A stretch of 64,000 nt of DNA. Origin: Solimicrobium sp040544425 (GTDB lineage Bacteria; Pseudomonadota; Gammaproteobacteria; Burkholderiales; Burkholderiaceae_D). This document shows, piece after piece, positions 16,502 to 22,870 of the stretch (its first letter is position 1; each line of letters starts with the position of its first letter). The notes under the pieces were generated by a model. It was given only the letters and a program-made list of their open reading frames with translations, was not told where the DNA came from and did no database searches. The stretch spans positions 1-64,000 of the forward strand of contig JBEONO010000004.1 of assembly GCA_040544425.1 (NCBI GenBank), in the 5' to 3' direction. A program made the position numbers and the translations under genes.

Positions 16502-17176
16502 ATGGTGGAAGTTATCGTTTTCGCCGAAGGGCAGAGTGACGAGCAGTTTATCAAGAGAGTTGTTGCGCCAGCGCTCAGACAGTTAAATCTGTTTTTAAAA
16601 CCTGAAATTTTAAAAACGTCGCAGCAGTCCCGTGGCGGTGCGATTACTTTTGATCGATTAAAATTCCACGCGCGCAATGCATTGCGGCAAAGACCAAACG
16701 CGATCCTTACTACCTTTCTGGATTTGTACGGGCTTGATACCGATTTCCCCGGTTTTGGGTCCGCCCAAACATTCACTGATGTGTACCGGCGCGCAAAATG
16801 CATTGAACTGGCAATGCATGCAGCAATCGTTAATTATGTCGGTTGCCAGCCGAATCGGTTTATTCCACATGTTCAACCCTATGAATTTGAAGGGTTGCTG
16901 TTTTCCAATCCTGCAGCCTTGGTAAACGTTGAGCCCAGCTGGGAACAATGCCTTGGGCAGCTTGAAAAGGTGCGGTCCGCGTTTCCGACACCAGAGCATA
17001 TTAACGATAGTTATGAGACCAAGCCATCGAACAGACTCGAGCGTATCTTGACCCCGAAGTATAAAAAAACGCGACACGGCCCATTAATTGCCCATGCAAT
17101 CGGTATAAGAAACATCGAGGCGGAATGTATGCATTTCAAAGCATGGGTGGATCGTTTGCGCGGACTTTCCCGTTAG
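16502..17176 (+). CDS. DUF4276 (TOPRIM-like) partner of the ATPase
   Basis: A 224-residue protein of the DUF4276 family from the ATG at 16502 (GGGAGG lies 7 bases upstream, inside the end of the ATPase gene). The N-terminal strand VEVIVFAEGQSDEQFIKRVV has the Glu of a TOPRIM fold, and FLDLYGLDTDFPGF supplies the acidic D-x-x-x-x-D segment. HVQPYEFEGLLFSN and ERILTPKYKKTRHGPLIAHA are further family hallmarks. TOPRIM folds bind Mg2+ and act on nucleic acids, so this is likely the effector nuclease or ligase-like half of the pair. The gene is convergent with the methyltransferase gene, with only 10 bp between stops. Confidence 0.8.
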   Translation: MVEVIVFAEGQSDEQFIKRVVAPALRQLNLFLKPEILKTSQQSRGGAITFDRLKFHARNALRQRPNAILTTFLDLYGLDTDFPGFGSAQTFTDVYRRAKCIELAMHAAIVNYVGCQPNRFIPHVQPYEFEGLLFSNPAALVNVEPSWEQCLGQLEKVRSAFPTPEHINDSYETKPSNRLERILTPKYKKTRHGPLIAHAIGIRNIEAECMHFKAWVDRLRGLSR

Positions 17177-17186
17177 CCGGAAATGA

Positions 17187-18101
17187 TCAAAGTGGTTTGA
17201 CCGCAGCAAGATACGCCATCCGCTCCACTTCCTCCATCTGCCCCGATTCGATCGTGGGTCGCACTGCCTGCTCAAAAAATTCCCGATCTTGCGCGGAGAA
17301 TTGATGCTCCATAATCTCTTTCAAAGTCGGTGCCAGCGGATGCGGTGAGCATTCGATGTAGACGTTCCAAGGCATGGCCAGCGACAGCGTGGATTTGAGC
17401 TGCAGGTCAACACAGACTTCGGTAAATCTGCTTTCCTTGGCCATCGTAAACAGATCGCGTTCCGAATAATTAATCAGCGGATTGGACGCGATGGTTTCCA
17501 TTGTGGCGGGCAGTTGGGCATGCTTCCATTGATTGATCAGGCGCAGTAAGCGCTGATCCGGACAGTCGGCATGATCGTCCAGCCATTTTTTCATGGCGAT
17601 GATCTGGAAGGCGTCGTCGCGAAATATTGGCTCGGCCAACGAAATGCGTCCGCCGGGTTTCAGGATGCGGTGAAATTCCTGGAGCGCCTTTTTTTTGTTG
17701 GCGACATAAGCCAGCACCGAACGGGTCGCGACCACATCGACCGAGGCATCAGGGATGGCCGTCAAATCTTCTGCAGAGCAGGTCAGAAAGGTGCACTGCG
17801 TGGCCACGCCGCGCTGCCGTGCGACTGCTTCGGTGTGGCTGAGAATCGCCGCAGATACATCGGTCAGAATTACCCGCAGCGATGGTCCGATCCGCGCAAT
17901 CGCTTCGAACGCGACCAGTCCGTCTCCCGAACCAATATCGACCAGCGTCATGTTTTCAGTCAGCCTGGCGGCATTGAGCACATGATCGGCGTAGCGGTGG
18001 ATGATGGGGCGGATCGCGGAGGCCCGTTCGCTGCTGTCACCGTGACGACGGTGCAACAGCCACTCTGACCATTGATCGGATTGTGTGGGATCGTTAATCA
18101 T
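17187..18101 (-). CDS. Class I SAM-dependent methyltransferase
   Basis: A 304-residue Rossmann-fold methyltransferase. Motif I is LVDIGSGDGLVAFEA (about residues 52-66), motif II is VILTDVSAAIL, and the later motifs are CSAEDLTAIPDASVDVVATR and EFHRILKPGGRISLAEPIFRD, as in Methyltransf_11/UbiE-like enzymes. The C-terminal 120 residues are extra and may bind the substrate. The start overlaps the ketosynthase stop by 4 bp, making it the third gene of an ACP-ketosynthase-methyltransferase operon. The substrate is therefore likely an acyl- or polyketide-type product, possibly ACP-bound; this is inferred from context alone. Confidence 0.85.
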   Translation of the reverse strand: MINDPTQSDQWSEWLLHRRHGDSSERASAIRPIIHRYADHVLNAARLTENMTLVDIGSGDGLVAFEAIARIGPSLRVILTDVSAAILSHTEAVARQRGVATQCTFLTCSAEDLTAIPDASVDVVATRSVLAYVANKKKALQEFHRILKPGGRISLAEPIFRDDAFQIIAMKKWLDDHADCPDQRLLRLINQWKHAQLPATMETIASNPLINYSERDLFTMAKESRFTEVCVDLQLKSTLSLAMPWNVYIECSPHPLAPTLKEIMEHQFSAQDREFFEQAVRPTIESGQMEEVERMAYLAAVKPL

Positions 18102-19345
18102 GGATGGGGCAAAAATTCTTTGACGATCAAGGCTGCATTGATGCCGCCAAAGGCAAATGAATTGGACATGGCAGCGCTGATATTCTGATTGTGACGAGCC
18201 ACCAGTGGCACGTAATCAAGATCACATTTCGGATCGGCCTGATCCAGAAATGCGGTCGGTGGTACGGCTTTGCTGAGTAATGTTTTTACGGTCAATATAA
18301 ACTCAAGCGCCGCCGCTGCACCCAGATTGTGGCCATGGACGGCCTTGGTGGAGCTGACCATCAGGCGTTTGGCGTGCTCGCCGAAGACCAGCTTGATCGA
18401 ATCGCTCTCGGCCTGGTCGCCCGCCGGCGTGCCGGCACCGTGCGCATTGATGTAGCTGATTTCGCTGAGCGCCAGGCCGGCATCCGAGATCGCCTTCTGC
18501 ATCGCCCGGGCCTGTCCGGCCGAATTGGGATTGGTCATATGGGTTGCATCATTGCTGGCACCGTAACCAACCAGTTCGGCCAGAATCGTGGCGCCGCGTT
18601 CCTGGGCCGACGCCAGGGATTCAAGCATCACTGCGGCACCGGCTTCGCCCAGCACCAGTCCGCTGCGGTTCAAAGCGAACGGACGACAGGATTGTTCAGG
18701 ATGATCATGGTTGGGTTTGGCCAATGCGTGCATCGAATCCCAGGCGCTGATGACGCCAAAGGTCAGCAAGGCCTCGGAACCACCCGCCAGAATACGGTTG
18801 GCATAACCATGCCGGATATGCCGGTACGCTTCACCGATTGCCTGCGCCGACGACACGCAGGCGCTGCTGTAGGTATTGACGGTGCCGCCAAATCCGCATT
18901 TCAGTGCGATCTGGGCGGCGGCCGAGTTGTTCATGCTGGCGACGATCGACAGCGGGCGGATCCGGTCTTTCTGCCCGATGAACATATCGACATAGCCAGC
19001 TTCCAGCGTGCTGGCACCGCCCATCCCGGTACCCCAGAACACGCCACTGTTTTCCAGTTCGGATGAATCGCTGCTGATGCCCGATTGCTGGAGCGCTTCC
19101 TGGGCGGCGATCCAGCCGAGCAGCGAAAACCGGTCAAACATCGACTGTTCTGATTTCTTGATTAATTCTGGAAGAGGAAAGCGGATTTGCGCGGCCACGT
19201 TCGGCGTGATTGGTCGTGGGAATGACAGGGTAAAAGTGTCGATGCCGGATTGGCCGGCCAGGGCCTGTTCGAAATTGGTGTTTGCACCCAATCCCAGCGC
19301 CGATACGGCACCGAGTCCGGTAATGACAACCCGTTGCGTAGTCAT
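18098..19345 (-). CDS. Beta-ketoacyl-ACP synthase (FabF/KAS II-like)
   Basis: A 415-residue condensing enzyme. The active-site triad is intact: Cys163 in NTYSSACVSSAQA, His302 in INAHGAGTPAGD, and His337 in STKAVHGHNLGAAAALEF. The GTGMGG loop (about 106-110) and the C-terminal NSFAFGGINAALIVKEF are standard. It joins malonyl-ACP units to an acyl chain. It overlaps the ACP gene by 4 bp upstream and the methyltransferase gene by 4 bp downstream, so all three are coupled. It is not in a fab cluster with fabD/fabG, so it is more likely a dedicated enzyme for a specialised acyl product than the housekeeping FabF. Confidence 0.92.
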   Translation of the reverse strand: MTTQRVVITGLGAVSALGLGANTNFEQALAGQSGIDTFTLSFPRPITPNVAAQIRFPLPELIKKSEQSMFDRFSLLGWIAAQEALQQSGISSDSSELENSGVFWGTGMGGASTLEAGYVDMFIGQKDRIRPLSIVASMNNSAAAQIALKCGFGGTVNTYSSACVSSAQAIGEAYRHIRHGYANRILAGGSEALLTFGVISAWDSMHALAKPNHDHPEQSCRPFALNRSGLVLGEAGAAVMLESLASAQERGATILAELVGYGASNDATHMTNPNSAGQARAMQKAISDAGLALSEISYINAHGAGTPAGDQAESDSIKLVFGEHAKRLMVSSTKAVHGHNLGAAAALEFILTVKTLLSKAVPPTAFLDQADPKCDLDYVPLVARHNQNISAAMSNSFAFGGINAALIVKEFLPHP

Positions 19346-19587
19346 GATGCTTCTGCGGCCAGTTTTTTGTATTTGTCGATATGATCGACGATATCCTGCA
19401 CGACGACCAAAGTCGGTCGTTCGTCACCCAGACTGATTTTGAATTCGTCTTCCAGATCGAAAATCAGTTCCATCACGGTCAGCGAATCGGCACCCAGGGT
19501 TTCCAGTGCGGTTGCGGGTTGAATCTGATCGATATTGATTTCGAGTCGTTCTGCCAGCAATTTGGCAACGGTTGAAAAGGTGGTCAT
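19342..19587 (-). CDS. Acyl carrier protein
   Basis: An 81-residue carrier protein. The phosphopantetheine site is Ser35 in LGADSLTVMELIFDLED, the canonical DSL motif, flanked by the acidic helix 2. I chose the ATG at 19587 (MTTFSTVAKLL); the longer frame begins with TTG four codons earlier. The stop overlaps the ketosynthase start by 4 bp (ATGA). As the first gene of the ACP-KS-methyltransferase operon it should carry the growing acyl chain for that pathway. It needs a phosphopantetheinyl transferase encoded elsewhere. Confidence 0.9.
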   Translation of the reverse strand: MTTFSTVAKLLAERLEINIDQIQPATALETLGADSLTVMELIFDLEDEFKISLGDERPTLVVVQDIVDHIDKYKKLAAEAS

Positions 19588-20031
19588 TTTTATCTGCAAT
19601 CAGGTGAATCAAGCGGTCTTCAAATATGGCGAGTCAAGGGAAAATGTTTGGTCGATCCGACTGCCGTAAAAACACTATTTTCCCGATTTCGGGCAGTTGA
19701 GAACCAGTCGAAGCAAGGTAATGTTGCAACAATGTATTGTAATCTTGTTGTTTCGAAGTATCAAAAGGTTTGTTGCGCCTGGGTGTGCTGCCGAGTCTTT
19801 ACAGGATTGCCGACCAGCCTGTTTTTCGTCGGCGCTGCCAACAATGACAACAGTGAGCGGGAGTTTAGAAAATTAAATTCGAAAATCAAGGAAATTTGCA
19901 ATGTGCATAGCTTTAAAGGCAACGTTTATTTCGATGACAAAATTTGCCATCGTGCATGAACTTAAATTTTTCAGTCACAGCCGTTACGAACACCCAGTAG
20001 TTCGTGCCACTGTTTTAGTGTCGACCTGAAG
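19588..20031. other. Intergenic region without a supported gene
   Basis: About 440 bp between the ACP gene and the ParE-like toxin gene. A 103-codon open frame (19648-19959, plus) is present, but its product has no recognisable domain, unusual composition (clusters of Cys) and no ribosome site, so I do not call it. The promoter of the ACP operon should lie in the first 100 bp or so. No hairpin with a T-run was found. Confidence 0.4.
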
Positions 20032-20325
20032 CTATGGTTTTTGCTGCTGTCGCTGCCGATACCATCGCAAAATTTGAATCCCACCGTTTGAACTACGGTA
20101 TTCGATGGTATGTCCAGTGTGTGGAATTGCGTAGCGTCGCACGCCCGGTGTTGCTGTGGAAGTACCCATGCCGGGCTGAGTCGCCAGCAGCGCGGTCGAA
20201 TTTTCGACCCGTCGCAGCAGCGCTGCTGCGGTGCCTTCATCTTCATATTTAATATGAGTCAGTGTACTGATCAACGCCTTTTGTGCCCGGACCGACCATA
20301 TCACCGATTTGTCATCGGATAACAC
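20032..20325 (-). CDS. ParE/RelE-type toxin
   Basis: A 97-residue protein of the ParE/RelE fold: VRAQKALISTLTHIKYEDEG helix, then TALLATQPGMG and the typical TPGVRRYAIPHTGHTIEYRS strand pair, then GGIQILRWYRQRQQ. The TP..R.Y.IP....I.YR pattern is diagnostic of the superfamily. It starts with GTG, 10 bp after the stop of the upstream antitoxin gene. ParE members poison DNA gyrase while RelE members cut mRNA; which applies cannot be told here. It forms a toxin-antitoxin pair with the next entry. Confidence 0.8.
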   Translation of the reverse strand: MLSDDKSVIWSVRAQKALISTLTHIKYEDEGTAAALLRRVENSTALLATQPGMGTSTATPGVRRYAIPHTGHTIEYRSSNGGIQILRWYRQRQQQKP

Positions 20326-20335
20326 TTGAGTTTTT

Positions 20336-20593
20336 CTATGCGTCGTTGATCAGTCTGTGGGCCAGTTCCATCACGCTTGCGTGAGTGACGAACTGTCCCG
20401 TGGCAATTTCACGATCCGCAGCCTTGCATTCAACGACGTTTTCTTCGCAGGCGGCAAAACCATCGCGGAGCACAAATCGGAGCATCGCCTGTGGACTGCG
20501 GCCCGCCATTTTCGCTAATCGTTCGAGTCGTCGTTGATCTGTTTTGCTCAATGCGGTCGTTTGAAGCAGTCTTGGGTGAGCGGTTGGGGTCAT
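20336..20593 (-). CDS. Antitoxin of the ParDE/RelBE type
   Basis: An 85-residue protein preceding the ParE-like toxin gene. TALSKTDQRRLERLAKMAGRSPQAMLRFVLRDGF resembles the ribbon-helix-helix (CopG/MetJ-like) DNA-binding domain of ParD antitoxins. The C-terminal half (AADREIATGQFVTHASVMEL) would wrap the toxin; the TGQFVTHASVMELAH segment is common in such antitoxins. It should bind and neutralise the toxin and repress the operon promoter, which would lie at about 20594-20700. Confidence 0.75.
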   Translation of the reverse strand: MTPTAHPRLLQTTALSKTDQRRLERLAKMAGRSPQAMLRFVLRDGFAACEENVVECKAADREIATGQFVTHASVMELAHRLINDA

Positions 20594-20777
20594 GATTTGC
20601 TCCGAAAAATTGAATCAGTAAATCATACTGCATCGATTAGAACCACAACAAGATTGAATTGGAACATTCGGTTAAATTCCACTTAAGCGGCCAAGACCGG
20701 GGAGCTGTTGACGTGCTGCAGATTACGATAAATTTAACAAAGTTAAATATGTCTGCCCGAATGAAATTTTCCGCCGA

Positions 20778-21746
20778 CTACTGATCATCCACATCCACCC
20801 CAGCCTGATGCGCCTGCTCATCCGCGTGGTAGGACGAACGAACCATCGCCCCAACGGCAGCATGAACGAAGCCCATCTTGTAGGCTTCCTCTTCAAACAT
20901 CTTGAAGACATCCGGATGCACATAGCGGCGCACCGGCAGGTGGTTCCCGCTGGGCATCAGGTACTGACCGATGGTCAGCATATCGACATCGTTGGCGCGC
21001 AGGTCGCGCATCACCTGCAGGATTTCTTCATCGGTTTCGCCCAGGCCCACCATGATGCCGGATTTGGTTGGCGTGGCCGGATGCAAGGCCTTAAACCGTT
21101 TCAGCAGGCTGAGTGAATAATCGTAGTCTGATCCGGGGCGCGCTTCCTTGTACAGGCGCGGTACGGTTTCCAGATTGTGATTCATCACGTCCGGCGGTGT
21201 GACTTTCAGGATTTCCAGTGCCCGGTCCATGCGGCCGCGGAAATCGGGCGTGAGGATTTCAATCCGGGTACGTGGCGACAGTTCGCGCACCTTATTGATG
21301 CAGGCCGCAAAATGCGCTGCACCACCGTCGCGCAAATCGTCGCGGTCGACCGAGGTGATGACCACATAGCTCAATTTCAGCTGGGCGATGGTTTTAGCCA
21401 GATTGAGCGGCTCGTTTTCATCCAGCGGGTCCGGACGTCCATGGCCGACGTCGCAGAACGGACAGCGACGGGTGCATTTATCGCCCATGATCATGAAGGT
21501 GGCGGTACCCTTGCCAAAACATTCGCCGATATTCGGGCAGGATGCTTCTTCGCACACGGTCACCAGACCGCTGGCGCGCAAAATATCCTTGATTTCATAA
21601 AACCGGGTGTTGGGTGAGGCGCCCTTGACGCGGATCCAGTCCGGTTTGGCCAACCGCTCGGCGGGCACAATCTTGATCGGGATACGCGATGTCTTGCTGG
21701 CGCCCTTTTGTTTTTCGTTTGGATTGTATTCAACAGTGTCGGTCAT
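20778..21746 (-). CDS. lipA: Lipoyl synthase
   Basis: A 322-residue radical-SAM enzyme that inserts two sulfurs into protein-bound octanoyl groups. Both cluster motifs are intact: CEEASCPNIGEC (C-x4-C-x5-C, auxiliary 4Fe-4S) and CTRRCPFCDV (C-x3-C-x2-C, radical-SAM). Also seen are VVITSVDRDDLRDGGAAHF and VMVGLGET-type residues (GIMVGLGETDEEI). The frame is open upstream, but the ATG at 21746 overlaps the lipB stop as ATGA and gives the normal family length. It acts after LipB in endogenous lipoate synthesis. Confidence 0.97.
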   Translation of the reverse strand: MTDTVEYNPNEKQKGASKTSRIPIKIVPAERLAKPDWIRVKGASPNTRFYEIKDILRASGLVTVCEEASCPNIGECFGKGTATFMIMGDKCTRRCPFCDVGHGRPDPLDENEPLNLAKTIAQLKLSYVVITSVDRDDLRDGGAAHFAACINKVRELSPRTRIEILTPDFRGRMDRALEILKVTPPDVMNHNLETVPRLYKEARPGSDYDYSLSLLKRFKALHPATPTKSGIMVGLGETDEEILQVMRDLRANDVDMLTIGQYLMPSGNHLPVRRYVHPDVFKMFEEEAYKMGFVHAAVGAMVRSSYHADEQAHQAGVDVDDQ

Positions 21747-22387
21747 GATAAGCATTCCTGTAATTGGTGGGCCAGCTTGTCTTGCACTTCGCTCAGGGGC
21801 ACATGCACGCCCAAAGACTGCATGTCCACGCAGCGCAAATCGGGATAGCCGCAGGGATTGATCGATGAAAACGGCGTCAGATCCATCGCCACGTTTAACG
21901 ATACACCATGGTAGGTGCAGCCACTGGCACGGATCTTCAAACCGAGAGCGGCGATTTTCGCGCCTTGCCACGCGCCGTCGCTGATATAGATGCCGGGCGC
22001 ACCGGCTTTGCGTTCGCTTCGGATCTGGTAGTCGGTCAGCGTGTTGATGACCGCCTGTTCGATACGGCGGACAAATTCGCGTACCAAACCCTGGCGGCGC
22101 TGGCGTTTCAAATCCAGCAGCAAATAAATCACCACCTGCCCCGGCCCGTGAAACGTGACTTCACCACCGCGGTCGGTAGCCACGACCGGTATCTGCTGCG
22201 CATTCAGGACATGGCTTCTGTCTGCCGCCAGTCCCAGGGTGTACACCGGATCATGCTCGACCACCCAAAGCTGGTCGGCGGATCCGGCATGACGTGAGTC
22301 GGTATAGGCGCGCATGGCATCAAACGTTGTGGCGTAGGACTCGTGACCACGTTGAATAATGCTTATCGGAAATGTTTTGGCTGACAT
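21743..22387 (-). CDS. lipB: Octanoyl-[ACP]:protein octanoyltransferase
   Basis: A 214-residue enzyme that moves octanoyl from ACP to the lipoyl domains of ketoacid dehydrogenases and GcvH. Family motifs: DRGGEVTFHGPGQVVIYLLL, AGAPGIYISDGAWQGAKIAALGLKIR with the catalytic Lys, NVAMDLTPFSSINPCGYPDL with the catalytic Cys. I use the ATG at 22387 (MSAKTFPI); the longer frame starts with TTG. The stop overlaps the lipA start by 4 bp. The first gene of the lipB-lipA operon; the usual upstream ybeD-like gene is absent. Confidence 0.96.
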   Translation of the reverse strand: MSAKTFPISIIQRGHESYATTFDAMRAYTDSRHAGSADQLWVVEHDPVYTLGLAADRSHVLNAQQIPVVATDRGGEVTFHGPGQVVIYLLLDLKRQRRQGLVREFVRRIEQAVINTLTDYQIRSERKAGAPGIYISDGAWQGAKIAALGLKIRASGCTYHGVSLNVAMDLTPFSSINPCGYPDLRCVDMQSLGVHVPLSEVQDKLAHQLQECLS

Positions 22388-22870
22388 AAGGTCGAGAGTG
22401 TACCAAATTCGCCGCAATCGCGCGTCACCGGATCAGCGCTGCCGAAATCGCCCTGGCAGCAAGTCACGAGGTCGGCGCAGAGGAGCGAAATCCCGGATCA
22501 AAATTGTTGCAAGTTACTTTCGTAATTCGACAACTTGACATTCAAAACAAAACATTTATGGGCGTATTTATGCCGAATAGAATGGTTTCCACTCAACATG
22601 ATCACAATAACAATTTGGTGGGATGCAGATTCAAATGCAGTGGCCAGACAGGCAATCAGACCAGTCGGTCGCGTCGTGTTTTTATCGCGTCAGATATAGA
22701 AGAAAGATCGTGCAGGACACTGGCATAAAAATTGCGTTTATTTTTAGCGTACAGAAGCGCTACGGATTTATCAGGCAATAGTCAGGCGGATGTAAATGTA
22801 TTGGGTAGCGCAGGGCGTAACCACAATCCGAATCACAACCATCAAGAAACCAAGCAGGAGACCTCTAGAT
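22388..22870. other. Long control region upstream of the TonB-dependent receptor gene
   Basis: 483 bp between the divergent lipB and receptor genes. It holds the lipB promoter side, an inverted repeat CAAGTT (22510-22515) / AACTTG (22532-22537) that could be an upstream activator site, and the sigma-54 promoter listed separately. Short open frames here (22504-22728, 22732-22968) have no recognisable product and are not called. The untranslated leader of the receptor mRNA would be about 120 bases. Confidence 0.5.
22721..22736 (+). promoter_or_regulatory. Sigma-54 (-24/-12) promoter
   Basis: TGGCATAAAAATTGCG fits the sigma-54 consensus TGGCAYR-N4-TTGCW at every fixed position except the last base, with the GG and GC elements at exact spacing. 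Transcription would start near 22748 toward the receptor gene at 22871. Sigma-54 promoters need an enhancer-binding activator bound upstream; the dyad at 22510-22537 is a candidate site. Control by nitrogen status or by a specific inducer would fit the polyamine/GABA genes that follow. Confidence 0.65.

Noticed and set aside
19648..19959. 103-codon open frame on the plus strand
   Set aside because: No ribosome site, odd Cys-rich composition and no recognisable domain; likely chance.
22504..22728. 74-codon open frame upstream of the receptor gene
   Set aside because: No ribosome site, no recognisable product, and it lies in the sigma-54 control region.
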